This document shows, one piece after another, positions 24,732-33,615 of a stretch of 54,643 nucleotides of DNA (the stretch's first letter is position 1; each line of letters begins with the position of its first letter). The translations under genes were made by a program, and so were the position numbers. Origin of the DNA: Mariaggregatimicrobium sp964498785 (GTDB taxonomy: Bacteria > Zhuqueibacterota > Zhuqueibacteria > Thermofontimicrobiales > Thiofontviventaceae); assembly GCA_964498785.1 (NCBI GenBank), contig CAZCJL010000037.1, forward strand, positions 1 to 54,643, read 5' to 3'. The notes below the pieces were generated by a model. That model searched no databases, was not told the DNA's origin, and saw nothing but the letters and a program-made list of their open reading frames with translations.

Positions 24732-27700
24732 ATGGTTCGTGTGAAAGAAAGTTTACTCCCCAAACTATCGTTAAACCGTCCGGTTACTGTGATTATGAGT
24801 CTGCTGGCGTTGTTGGTGGTTGGCTATATTGCATTTACACAAATTTCAGTGGAACTATTTCCCGCCGGTTTTTCGTCACCTTTTTTAGGTGTTTGGACGC
24901 CGTACCAAAACTCAAATCCACAGGAAGTTGAGGAGCAGATTGCAAAGCCAATTGAAGAACAGGTGCGCACCATCAGTGGTGTGCGGCGAGTGGAAACATC
25001 AAGTTCAGCAAATGGTTGCTGGACGTTTGTCGAATTTGCACAACGTACGGATATGGATCTGGCGTATGCACAATTGCGGGATCGTATGGACCGTGTAAAA
25101 TCTGAATTACCAGAGGATGTGGAACGCATGTATCTTCGTAAATGGTCTGATGATGACGATCCGGTTCTTTGGATTACGCTGATTGAAGAACATCCGCATC
25201 CGGATAAATATTTGTTGATGGAGCAACATGTTAAAAAACCGCTGGAACGCCTTGACGGTGTTGCACAGGTTGAAATTTGGGGTGCAGACGAAAAAGAAAT
25301 AATGATCCAGATCAACCAGGATTTAGTAAAAACATATAAGATAAATTTATATGAAGTGATTCAGCAACTGCGCGGCGATAATTTTTCCATTTCCAGCGGT
25401 TTTGTAGAGGAAGGGCAACGAAAAATATTCGTTCGATCCGTGGGTAAATTTACATCATTGGAAAACATTCGAAATTTACCTGTGCGCGGACCGAACTTGC
25501 GGCTTAAAGACGTGGCAGATGTCAAATACGACGTCCCGGAACGGCGCTGGCGGAATTTAACCGATGGTAAGAATTCTATTAGCCTGGGAATTTTTAAGGA
25601 ATCTGTGGCAAACACAGTGGAACTATCTGAAAATGTTGCTAATTTTTTTGAAAATGATTTTAAAAAAGATCCCCAGTTAAGTGGGTTCAAGGCTGAGATT
25701 TTGTTCAACCAAGGCGAATTGATACTGGAATCAATTCAGAATTTAAAACGAACCGCTGTCTGGGGCGGACTTTTTGCCTTTTTCGTTTTGTTCTTTTTCC
25801 TTCGGCGTTTCCGGATGACTGTCATTGTCTCCTTGGCGTTGCCTCTCTCCATTTTAATTTCGCTGACTGTGATGTACTTTATTGGTTGGACATTAAATAT
25901 TATCACCATGATGGGATTGATGATTTCGATTGGTATGGTAGTCGATAACTCGATCGTGGTTTTGGAAAACATATATCGCAAGCGTGCAGAGGGAAATAGC
26001 GACCGACAGGCTGCATTATGGGGCGCCAGTCAGGTTTCACTGGCAATCACTATGGCAACGTTCACGACTGTTGTCGTTTTCCTGCCGCTGATTTTGATTA
26101 ATGACGAAGTTGGTTTTCAGTTTTATATGTTGCGGATCGGGTTTCCGGTGATTATTTCTCTTATCGCTTCACTATTTGTCGCGATGATTTTTATACCGCT
26201 CGCTGCTACAAAAATTGTCAGTAAAAGAAAAGTCCAGGAACCAAAATCAATTAAAAAGTTTAATACTTTTTATCAGAAGATTCTGAGTTGGGCTATTACA
26301 CATCGCATTGAACTTTTTGTGATATTGACGCTTGTGACAATGTCTATGTTTTATGCAGCTAAAAATACGAAAAGCAAACCAGGCATGGATGGAAATATTA
26401 ATGATGTGCGATTAATATTTGAACTGCCGGAAAATTACCAGATTGATGACTCCGAAAGATTATTTAGCGTTGTTGAAGACACTGTTCGGGCAAAAAGCGA
26501 GATTTATGGTGTGCGAACGATTTTATCACGTTTCAGTCATAACCGGGGACACATCCGCATCTTTTTGCAACCACCGCGAAAAAAAGATTGGTATGAAGTA
26601 CTTTACGAAAATGTTATGAAACAATTTGGGCGGCTCCCGGATGGAGTTATGGCGCGGGAGGAAGTCATTGAAGATATAAAGAAACGACTGCCTGTTTTCC
26701 CTGGAGTAACTGTGCGTACAAGCTGGCGCCAGGAAGGTAGCGGCGATGGTGCATCCATGGCAATTGTCCTTTATGGAGATGATACGAATACACTGGTCCA
26801 ACTATCAAAAGAAGTTGAGCGGCGGTTACGATCCATCAATGAAATTATCAGTATTGAAACGGATAGAGAAAAGGGAGGAGATGAAATTCGGTTGTATATA
26901 AAACGGGAGCAGGCAAAAAAATATGGAATTTCTCCGACAATGATTTCCGGTACTGTTCAGTACGCACTGCGCGGTTTCCCGTTACCTAAATATCACACAG
27001 AAGACAAAGAAATTAACGTGCGAATTCAATTGCGGGAGGAAGACCGTAAAAATCTTGCACAATTAAAAAACCTGACTTTTTTTACAAATTCCGGCAGGGA
27101 AATACCACTGGATGCTGTTGCAACCTTTTCTGTGCAAAAAGGATTCGGCGAAATTCAACGATCTGATGGAAAAACATTCCTGAGTGTAAAAGCCAATACC
27201 ACCAAGGACAACATGAAAATCCTGTACCAAAAAGTCGATCAGGTGATGAAAGGTTTTTCAATGCCTTATGGATATTCATGGAGCAAAGGGCGGCGGTTTG
27301 ACCGGATGCAGGAGAGTAATGAAAGTCAAAAATTTGCGCTGATTCTCTCGGCAACATTTGTCTTTTTGTTAATGGGAATTTTATTCGAGTCATTCGTTTT
27401 GCCGCTTTCCGTAATTCTTGCAATCCCGCTTTCCTTTATCGGTGCATATTGGATTATGTTTATAACCGGCACACCTGTTGACCTCATGAGTCAGATCGGA
27501 TTTGTGATCCTGGTGGGAATTGTCGTTAATAACGCGATCGTTCTCATCGATCTCATTAACCGATTGCGGAATGAAGGCCGGGATCGGTTCGATGCAATTA
27601 TCGAGGCCGGAAAACAGCGCTTTCGGCCAATTTTAATGACCGCGTTTACTACAATCGGAGGTCTGTTACCAATGGCTGTGGGTAATGCGCAAATGATTGG

Positions 27701-27914
27701 CGTGCCTTACGCGCCAATGGGGCGGACGATTATCGGCGGGCTGCTGACTTCCACGTTCTTATCACTTGTGGCCGTCCCATGGGCTTATACTTTGTTTGAT
27801 GATATGCGAACTTATTTTAAGAAAATTACTGCCTTTTATATTTTTAAAATTGATAAAAAGACTCAAAAGCTACCAGAATCGGGAATAATCCACACGCAAT
27901 CTGCGGATCATTAA
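24732..27914 (+). CDS. RND efflux permease, standard length
   Basis: The 1060-residue product is an ordinary AcrB-family permease: TM1 (RPVTVIMSLLALLVVGYIAF), TM4 proton-relay motif SIGMVVDNSIVVLEN, two periplasmic porter regions, and the C-terminal repeat with GIVVNNAIVLIDLINRLR. It is clearly diverged from the 1282-residue neighbour and lacks its insertion. GAGG is upstream of ATG. The 167-base gap after the first permease shows no obvious terminator, so the three genes are probably one operon and the permeases may form a heteromeric pump like MdtBC (inference). Confidence 0.92.
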   Translation: MVRVKESLLPKLSLNRPVTVIMSLLALLVVGYIAFTQISVELFPAGFSSPFLGVWTPYQNSNPQEVEEQIAKPIEEQVRTISGVRRVETSSSANGCWTFVEFAQRTDMDLAYAQLRDRMDRVKSELPEDVERMYLRKWSDDDDPVLWITLIEEHPHPDKYLLMEQHVKKPLERLDGVAQVEIWGADEKEIMIQINQDLVKTYKINLYEVIQQLRGDNFSISSGFVEEGQRKIFVRSVGKFTSLENIRNLPVRGPNLRLKDVADVKYDVPERRWRNLTDGKNSISLGIFKESVANTVELSENVANFFENDFKKDPQLSGFKAEILFNQGELILESIQNLKRTAVWGGLFAFFVLFFFLRRFRMTVIVSLALPLSILISLTVMYFIGWTLNIITMMGLMISIGMVVDNSIVVLENIYRKRAEGNSDRQAALWGASQVSLAITMATFTTVVVFLPLILINDEVGFQFYMLRIGFPVIISLIASLFVAMIFIPLAATKIVSKRKVQEPKSIKKFNTFYQKILSWAITHRIELFVILTLVTMSMFYAAKNTKSKPGMDGNINDVRLIFELPENYQIDDSERLFSVVEDTVRAKSEIYGVRTILSRFSHNRGHIRIFLQPPRKKDWYEVLYENVMKQFGRLPDGVMAREEVIEDIKKRLPVFPGVTVRTSWRQEGSGDGASMAIVLYGDDTNTLVQLSKEVERRLRSINEIISIETDREKGGDEIRLYIKREQAKKYGISPTMISGTVQYALRGFPLPKYHTEDKEINVRIQLREEDRKNLAQLKNLTFFTNSGREIPLDAVATFSVQKGFGEIQRSDGKTFLSVKANTTKDNMKILYQKVDQVMKGFSMPYGYSWSKGRRFDRMQESNESQKFALILSATFVFLLMGILFESFVLPLSVILAIPLSFIGAYWIMFITGTPVDLMSQIGFVILVGIVVNNAIVLIDLINRLRNEGRDRFDAIIEAGKQRFRPILMTAFTTIGGLLPMAVGNAQMIGVPYAPMGRTIIGGLLTSTFLSLVAVPWAYTLFDDMRTYFKKITAFYIFKIDKKTQKLPESGIIHTQSADH

Positions 27915-27923
27915 CAAACCGGA

Positions 27924-27962
27924 AAAGTGAATTCAGGTTCTGAGAAAATCTGAATTCACTTT
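27924..27962 (+). terminator. Hairpin after the RND operon
   Basis: AAAGTGAATTCAG (27924-27936) and its exact reverse complement (27950-27962) form a 13-bp stem with a 13-base loop, starting 10 bases after the stop codon of the second permease. The following bases are only moderately T-rich, so it is a probable rather than ideal intrinsic terminator. Confidence 0.6.
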
Positions 27963-28182
27963 ATTTGATGAAATCTAAATCGTTCTTGAAGCAAGTCCCG
28001 AGTTTTCTTTTGCATAAAAATATTTTCTTGATAATAGACAACCATTTCCAACGTTCTTCTGTCTTATTATAGGGATAAAACAGGAATATGGCGTCAGATG
28101 TTCCTTCTGAATGCTGCAATCAATTAAATGCTTCAAAATCCTTCAATAGCAACTTTGATAACACACGAGGCGTCAAGTCGAT

Positions 28183-29709
28183 ATGAATCAACATAATTGT
28201 CATAATGGCGTGTTAACGTCAATAGCGCGGTATACGGAAAATTTAATTTCAATTCCGAAAACGAATTCATTATTTGATTTTATCATCGATAATGTCATGG
28301 CAATTATCGGTTGCAATCAGGCATCATTTATGTTATTTGACGCGAATTCGCTTGAATTACAATTGATTAAAACCCGTGGTTTTAAAAACGATCATTATCA
28401 AAGCCCGCGGATTGAATTAACCGATGATGTGGCGCTCAGTTTATTTAAAGGAGGAGAAGTCCTTGCCCCGGCAAGAGGCGGGCGCAATGAATTTTTAATT
28501 ATCTTTGATGAGGGAGAACGAAAATATTTTGATTGTGAAATACGAATCCCTTTTTTTATCAGGGAAAATCTTGTGGGTGTAATGAATATTGGAAAAAAAT
28601 CATCAGGCACCGATTTTACGACCGACGAGATCAATCTGTTGCGCGTACTGATTACCAACGCGACAATGGCGATTGAAAATTTCTGTTTACACTTAAAAAG
28701 CAATGGAAAAAGTAGGACTGCAATTATAAATAACAAGTCGGGCGATAAGATAGCAGCAAATTTTCAGATAAAGCGGAAAAGTGACATGCAGGGGATGATT
28801 GGGGAAGCCCCGGAAATGAAAAAAATGAAACGGTTGATTGAAAAAGTGGCTCCAACTGACGTCACAATCTTTATTAGCGGAGAGAGCGGGACTGGTAAAG
28901 AATTGGTGGCAAAAGCGATTCACCAGTATAGCGGAAGGAGTGTTAAACCGCTGGTTACGCTAAATTGCGCCGCTTTGCCGGAAAATTTGGTTGAGAGTGA
29001 ATTATTTGGTCATGAAAAAGGAGCATTCACCGGTGCGCATATTCAGAAAAAAGGAAAATTTGAAATCGCAAACGGGTCGACTCTGTTTTTAGATGAAATA
29101 GGAGATATGAGTCTTGCAACCCAATCCAAGTTTTTAAGGGTTTTGCAGGATAAAACGTTTCAACGCATTGGTGGGCATGAAAATATCAAAGTTGATGTTC
29201 GGATTATTGTGGCCACACACAAAGATCTGAAGCAATTAATCAGGGAGAGAAAATTTCGTGAAGACTTGTTTTATCGTATCAATGTCATTCAAATCATATT
29301 GCCTCCGTTGAGAAAACGGAAAGAGGATATCCCGCTGCTTATTAATTATTTTTTGACAAAATATAATGCATTTTACGGTACCAAAATAAAAGGTATTCGA
29401 GAAGAAGACCTGTTCAAATTGATGTTGTATGATTTCCCCGGAAATATCAGGGAATTGCAAAATATGATCGAAAGAGCTGTTATTTTTGGGCAGGAGGACG
29501 AATTATCACTGGACTCCCTTCCATTAACGCCTGCTCAAAATGTTGAGTTATATTCTCAATGTCCGGTAGATGTATCACTTCAGAAAGTGGAAAAGGAGTA
29601 TATCCGAAAAGTGATGGAACAGGTAGACTTTAATAAATCAAAAGCCGCCCGGATTTTGGGAATTGCCCGGAAAACACTTCGCGAAAAGCTTCAAAAATAT
29701 GATATTTAG
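28183..29709 (+). CDS. GAF-domain sigma-54-dependent transcriptional activator
   Basis: The 508-residue product has a GAF sensor domain at about 15-165. The AAA+ sigma-54 activator core (about 205-440) carries Walker A GESGTGKE (about 231), the sigma-54-contacting GAFTGA (about 281) and Walker B LFLDEIGD (about 301). A Fis-type helix-turn-helix is at the end (NKSKAARILGIARKTLREKL). It has no receiver domain and no histidine kinase is adjacent, so the signal is probably a small ligand bound by GAF. Directly after its stop codon lie a perfect palindrome and, about 150 bases further, a sigma-54 promoter in front of the HEAT-repeat gene, its likely target. Confidence 0.93.
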   Translation: MNQHNCHNGVLTSIARYTENLISIPKTNSLFDFIIDNVMAIIGCNQASFMLFDANSLELQLIKTRGFKNDHYQSPRIELTDDVALSLFKGGEVLAPARGGRNEFLIIFDEGERKYFDCEIRIPFFIRENLVGVMNIGKKSSGTDFTTDEINLLRVLITNATMAIENFCLHLKSNGKSRTAIINNKSGDKIAANFQIKRKSDMQGMIGEAPEMKKMKRLIEKVAPTDVTIFISGESGTGKELVAKAIHQYSGRSVKPLVTLNCAALPENLVESELFGHEKGAFTGAHIQKKGKFEIANGSTLFLDEIGDMSLATQSKFLRVLQDKTFQRIGGHENIKVDVRIIVATHKDLKQLIRERKFREDLFYRINVIQIILPPLRKRKEDIPLLINYFLTKYNAFYGTKIKGIREEDLFKLMLYDFPGNIRELQNMIERAVIFGQEDELSLDSLPLTPAQNVELYSQCPVDVSLQKVEKEYIRKVMEQVDFNKSKAARILGIARKTLREKLQKYDI

Positions 29710-29710
29710 C

Positions 29711-29727
29711 TGGTACGAAACGTACCA
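29711..29727. promoter_or_regulatory. Candidate activator-binding palindrome (UAS)
   Basis: TGGTACG-AAA-CGTACCA is a perfect 7-3-7 palindrome beginning two bases after the activator stop codon. A further half site TGTACCA lies at 29741-29747. The centre is about 160 bases upstream of the -24 element at 29879, a usual distance for sigma-54 enhancer sites. Binding by the adjacent activator is inferred from position and symmetry. Confidence 0.65.
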
Positions 29728-29878
29728 CCCCCGGGGGGAATGTACCAATTTTCAGAACTAACATATCATTCCGGAATTATCTAACGGAAAGCAATTTTTA
29801 GCTAATCTTTAATTAACTATAAAATAGTACTTTATGGGCGGTAGAAAGATTGATAAATTACGGGTATTACGTGTTGTA

Positions 29879-29894
29879 TGGCATGGTCGTTGCG
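29879..29894 (+). promoter_or_regulatory. Sigma-54 (-24/-12) promoter
   Basis: TGGCATG-GTCG-TTGCG matches the sigma-54 consensus (TGGCAYR-N4-TTGCW) with the invariant GG and GC at the correct 10-base separation. Transcription should start about 12 bases past the GC, giving a leader of about 40 bases before the HEAT gene ATG at 29946. No comparable site was seen in front of the RND operon or the activator gene. Confidence 0.85.
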
Positions 29895-29945
29895 TTTGTA
29901 TAATATTGTTACGTTATTGAATACATTAAAAAATGGAGAGATGAT

Positions 29946-30314
29946 ATGAAAAAGTTAGGCATTATGACCGTGCGTGCGCTAACGATGGTATTTGCCCTGA
30001 ATATTATTGTGAGTGCAGCAGATTTAAGCAAAGAGAACAAAAATCTGATTCAGAAATTGAGTAGTGAAAAATATGAAACCCGGCTGGAGGCTGCTCAAAA
30101 ATTGGGTGATAACAAGTGCCGCGAGGGAATTGACCCGTTGATCAAGATGCTTAAAAATGAAAAAAAATACAATGCGAGAATTGTTGCGGCGCATGCGTTG
30201 TACAATATCGGTGATAAGAAAGTATTGCCAGTTCTGAAAGAACATTTAAAAACCGAAGAAAATAAGACGGTAAAGACGGTGTTAGAGTGGATCATCAAAA
30301 AAATGGAATTATAA
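29946..30314 (+). CDS. Small exported HEAT-repeat protein
   Basis: The 122-residue product has a Sec signal peptide (about 1-24, ending VSAAD). The mature part is a short helical-repeat protein with two to three HEAT-like units: YETRLEAAQKLGDNKCREGI, NARIVAAHALYNIGDKKVLP and KTVKTVLEWIIKKM. It is too small for a catalytic domain and probably binds another protein in the periplasm. GGAGA is 6 bases before the ATG. It is transcribed alone from the sigma-54 promoter and ends at a strong hairpin. Confidence 0.85.
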   Translation: MKKLGIMTVRALTMVFALNIIVSAADLSKENKNLIQKLSSEKYETRLEAAQKLGDNKCREGIDPLIKMLKNEKKYNARIVAAHALYNIGDKKVLPVLKEHLKTEENKTVKTVLEWIIKKMEL

Positions 30315-30344
30315 AAAGCTGATTTGTTCATAAATTCTCCTAAA

Positions 30345-30378
30345 AATAAACGCACAATCATTGCATTGTGCGTTTATT
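30345..30378. terminator. Bidirectional terminator hairpin
   Basis: AATAAACGCACAAT (30345-30358) and its exact reverse complement (30365-30378) form a 14-bp stem with a 6-base loop. It separates the convergent HEAT-repeat gene (plus) and the RCK protein gene (minus), whose stop codon lies inside the right arm. A/T-rich stem ends supply T residues in both directions. Confidence 0.85.
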
Positions 30379-31660
30379 ATTTAAACAATTCCTGGCGAAA
30401 CGCTTCTTTTAATTCTTCTTGCATTGGGAATAGCAGGATATCCCTGGCCTGATTTTGGGTAATACGTTTTTCGAGGATCGTGTTAATTTCTTTAGCAGTA
30501 TGACGGTACATTCGACAAAAGATCGTTGAACGCTTTAGATAGTGCGGACCTCGTAATTTCATGGAAATAGCCAGATTCAAATTTCCGATATCATTATCCC
30601 GGCAGATTAAAATAACCATTTGTTTCTGGAGTGAGGATGCAATGTGGTTTAATTTTTCCCAACAGGACGGATTGTGAACATCCATATACAATGGGGGATG
30701 AAGTTTACAATTGCTGTGAAAAGAATCACTGGCCCATTTAAAATTAAGTTTGTCCAATTCAAAATTTGGCTTTATGGCGACAATGACAATTTCATCTTTT
30801 GCGGATCGGTTGGGATCAGACGCGAGAAACGAAAAAAGCATTTGTCCGAATCTGCCAAAACCGAGAATAGCAAAAATAGTTCCGTTCAGATTTAGATTTC
30901 CCTTTTTTATGATCCAGTTCTTATAGAACCGCCGGGTAACGCTCTGATAGCCATTAAAGAGTTTAACAGAGGCGAATTTATTTTCCTTGAAAATGGTATC
31001 ACAAAAATTTTGATGTAATTCAAGATTTCCAAGATGGCAATAAACGGATTGGTTTTGCTGTTTGCTTCTCATTTCCTGAATTGCCACAGTGGCGTCTATA
31101 TTTGCAAGATCGAGGTTTGTTGAAATATAGACACGATTTGCCCGATGTACTTTCGCTTTTTGCAATATCGGTGGTTTTGTAAAATCGCTTTTGAGCCACC
31201 AGGTATCCGGGTCTTTTTCCAGTAATTCGCTATATGGATTATTTGTGTTTTTTTCGATGATAACCACCTTATGGCCTTTGGGAAAATATTCTTTAATCAG
31301 GCTATAAATTAATTCGCCGTTGCGCCCCAGTCCGCAAATTATTGTATGCCCCCGTAAAACGGGCGATATCTGGCTCAAAATATGTTCCTGAATAAAATGA
31401 TACACAAATCCCAATGTCAGTAATGGAGCAAGCAGGTAACACACCCATAGAAGAATCAGAATAAAAGCAGAGCCGCCATGAGGCAAACCAATATCGAGCC
31501 CGCCTATAATAAACAAGCTGATCGAAAAATATAATGCTTCCAGAAAGCGCCAGGGAGCGTCTGTTCCGATCATTGTTGTTTGTAAAAAAGCAACACATGA
31601 AGTAATGATAATGATAAAAAAGAAAATATATTTCCAATGTCGGATAAAAGTGATAAACAT
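30377..31660 (-). CDS. Two-TM membrane protein with tandem TrkA-N/RCK domains, non-canonical pore
   Basis: The 427-residue product has two N-terminal membrane segments (about 9-26 and 66-90) around a pore-loop-like stretch, then two Rossmann nucleotide-binding domains with GLGRNG (110-115) and GFGRFG (267-272). This is the architecture of RCK-gated K+ channels. The selectivity filter is not: where TVGYGD is expected, residues 51-56 read IIGGLD. It could be a channel with altered selectivity, a regulatory subunit or a nucleotide sensor. It follows the DUF481 gene by 15 bases and is probably co-transcribed with it. Confidence 0.75.
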   Translation of the reverse strand: MFITFIRHWKYIFFFIIIITSCVAFLQTTMIGTDAPWRFLEALYFSISLFIIGGLDIGLPHGGSAFILILLWVCYLLAPLLTLGFVYHFIQEHILSQISPVLRGHTIICGLGRNGELIYSLIKEYFPKGHKVVIIEKNTNNPYSELLEKDPDTWWLKSDFTKPPILQKAKVHRANRVYISTNLDLANIDATVAIQEMRSKQQNQSVYCHLGNLELHQNFCDTIFKENKFASVKLFNGYQSVTRRFYKNWIIKKGNLNLNGTIFAILGFGRFGQMLFSFLASDPNRSAKDEIVIVAIKPNFELDKLNFKWASDSFHSNCKLHPPLYMDVHNPSCWEKLNHIASSLQKQMVILICRDNDIGNLNLAISMKLRGPHYLKRSTIFCRMYRHTAKEINTILEKRITQNQARDILLFPMQEELKEAFRQELFK

Positions 31661-31675
31661 AACAATAGATACTGT

Positions 31676-32455
31676 TTAAAGTTTAAAGGAAAAAGTAACA
31701 CCATTGGTTATTTCAAGATCATATTTTTTTATTGATAGCGGCGGTTCATTGTCATAACGAAATTCAAGACTCGCTTGAAAATGAAACGCTTTGGTAATGG
31801 AAAATAGCACCGTGCTTTCCGCAAGAATCCGATAGTCTGTTGGATTTTCGACATCAAACTGAATATAATTGATATGAATGAATTGCACACGGTCGTCAAT
31901 TTTCCAGCTCGCAGAAATGTAGTTTGTCGAGCGGAAGAGATTTGTTTCGATTATCGTCGTTAAATCCACTTTCTCATTTTCCCACATGAATCCCATCCCT
32001 AAATGTAGCTTAAAATGAGATTGTTTCTCCTTTAAAAACAAAAACGATTTGCGCAATCCCATCCCGGCCAAATTTCTGTCCTTTAACAGGATAAAGTCGT
32101 TAAATTCCTTCTGTGTAAATAATTCATAGCGAATCGTTTTTACCAGATTGCGAATATAGCGGAAGTGAGCAAATCCTTTGTTGATGAACAGCTCGTCTGC
32201 CTGCAAGCCGCGTTGATATTCCGCAACTCCGAAAGTGTAGAAATTTTTTGCAGTATAATCCAGCCTGAATTTGCTTTTAAGTTTCAGGTATTCCGAATTT
32301 CCAGAGTTCAATCCCAATCGGAATTGAATATTGTTGTGAAATCCTTTTTCAAGATCAGATTTCCGTAATGTCTCTGTATTTACCTGACCCAGGATTATTG
32401 TGACACTCATCAATGAAATGATGAGTGTCATAGTCAAAGAACGTGTTGTTTTCAT
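31676..32455 (-). CDS. DUF481 family outer-membrane protein
   Basis: The 259-residue product has a signal peptide (about 1-23) and beta-strand-rich sequence matching the DUF481/YdiY type: FRLGLNSGNSEYLKLKSKF, GMGLRKSFLF and a C-terminal strand GVTFSFKL. The family forms outer-membrane barrels of unknown or salt-related function. A promoter lies at 32492-32520. It shares a transcript with the RCK-type membrane protein, linking an outer-membrane barrel with a possible ion-handling inner-membrane protein. Confidence 0.75.
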   Translation of the reverse strand: MKTTRSLTMTLIISLMSVTIILGQVNTETLRKSDLEKGFHNNIQFRLGLNSGNSEYLKLKSKFRLDYTAKNFYTFGVAEYQRGLQADELFINKGFAHFRYIRNLVKTIRYELFTQKEFNDFILLKDRNLAGMGLRKSFLFLKEKQSHFKLHLGMGFMWENEKVDLTTIIETNLFRSTNYISASWKIDDRVQFIHINYIQFDVENPTDYRILAESTVLFSITKAFHFQASLEFRYDNEPPLSIKKYDLEITNGVTFSFKL

Positions 32456-32491
32456 GGCATTTTCCGGTCTTATAAAATAATACAGTGAATA

Positions 32492-32520
32492 AATATATTC
32501 AAATATATGTGAAAAATCAA
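32492..32520 (-). promoter_or_regulatory. Sigma70-type promoter for the DUF481/RCK pair
   Basis: On the minus strand TTGATT (32515-32520), a 17-base spacer and TATATT (32492-32497) precede the DUF481 ATG by about 37 bases. Both boxes are good sigma70 matches. Confidence 0.5.
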
Positions 32521-32540
32521 GTGTCTTTCATAAATAAATA

Positions 32541-32750
32541 TTACATGATTATGGTTTCAAATAAAATCTTTCCGCGACTTTTCAGACGTTTTTCTTCTTT
32601 AATCCTGTAAAACCATTCGGCGGCAACAGGGTCATAAATAATGTGATCATTGCGTTCCGTTTCTTCGGCGCGGGCTTTTAATGTCATTAATAGCGTTCGC
32701 GGCAAGCAGCTCAGAGTTGTATTTATAAATTCAATAGTTTTTTGTTGCAT
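32541..32750 (-). pseudogene. Truncated SAM-dependent methyltransferase (LCM/PPM type), N-terminal stub
   Basis: The 69-residue ORF begins MQQKTIEFINTTLSCLPRTL and continues LKARAEETERNDHIIYDPVA, the opening of the leucine carboxyl methyltransferase-like (PF04072-type) family. It breaks off into unrelated Lys/Arg-rich residues. Family members are about 270-300 residues and carry the SAM-binding site later, so this stub is inactive. A perfect 18-bp hairpin lies about 85 bases upstream of it. Confidence 0.7.
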
Positions 32751-32834
32751 TCATGTATTCATCAATCAATTAGATTTGCAGATTATCTGTTATGATTTCG
32801 GAAATCCGGACGTTCGGTGTAGCGCCAATATCAT

Positions 32835-32921
32835 AAACCTCATTACCTTATTGAGCATGAATAAGGTAATGAGGTTTATTTCGTTGGGATTCCATTACTA
32901 TTAAGACAAAAATAAGGTTTT
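32835..32921. repeat. 18-bp hairpin plus repeated AATAAGG motif
   Basis: AAACCTCATTACCTTATT (32835-32852) and its exact reverse complement (32860-32877) form an 18-bp stem with a 7-base loop. About 30 bases later comes AAAAATAAGGTTTT (32908-32921). A related arrangement occurs at 47379-47451, so this is a dispersed intergenic element. It may double as the transcription end for the SRPBCC gene. Confidence 0.6.
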
Positions 32922-32924
32922 TTC

Positions 32925-33485
32925 TTATTCTTCCGGCTCAGTAGCAAGTTCCTCATGCAGATTTTCAACGGTCTGTTTCAAATTTTGCAATCCTCTTTCA
33001 AAGTCCGGGCCGATTAAAGCATCCATTCGTAAGCCAACATATCGCTCAATCGGGTAACTCAAATTGCCGCTAAATCCCCAGGTGACTTTTGTTGTCCCCT
33101 CGGTCTCATTGAATGTCCAGTGCACCGTCGATTTCGATGGTCTGGGAGAGATGAACTCCAGTTTTGTTTTAATCATTTCGTATGGTTTCGTCTCGACTAT
33201 TGTAATGCTTCCGGTTCCGATTTTTTCGCCTTCCCAACTCCATTTGGAGCCTACAGCGCTTTCAGGCCCGGAAACATTGGATTTTCCGTCAGGATCGTTT
33301 TCAAACCAGGGGTCCCATTTCGCTCGCTTATTAAAATCAAGAACATAATCATAAACAGTTTCAACAGGTTTATTAATGACAATCGTCCGGTCAATATTGT
33401 AGCCAGTTGGAAGAAATAAACCCACGACTAAAAAGAACGCGACGATTATCAACATAATATAAAGAATCCATTTAAATAATTTCAT
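32925..33485 (-). CDS. SRPBCC (START-like) family protein with N-terminal membrane anchor
   Basis: The 186-residue product has one hydrophobic segment (about 6-26), then a polyketide-cyclase/START-type fold: DRTIVINKPVETVYDYVLDF, KWDPWFENDPDGK, GSKWSWEG, and a long C-terminal helix (FERGLQNLKQTVENLHEEL). Such domains bind hydrophobic ligands in a deep cavity; the ligand here is unknown. AAAGGA is 7 bases before ATG. It is the only gene of its transcript as far as can be seen. Confidence 0.85.
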   Translation of the reverse strand: MKLFKWILYIMLIIVAFFLVVGLFLPTGYNIDRTIVINKPVETVYDYVLDFNKRAKWDPWFENDPDGKSNVSGPESAVGSKWSWEGEKIGTGSITIVETKPYEMIKTKLEFISPRPSKSTVHWTFNETEGTTKVTWGFSGNLSYPIERYVGLRMDALIGPDFERGLQNLKQTVENLHEELATEPEE

Positions 33486-33615
33486 AATTTGTCCTTTCTT
33501 TGGTTATGTGAATATTTTGAAATCTTTTACGCTGATGACAGGCGTTGGTTTCTGAATTGGAGAAATTATCATGTTAACTTAAAGTTTGTTCTGCGATAAA
33601 AGAATTGTTGAAACA

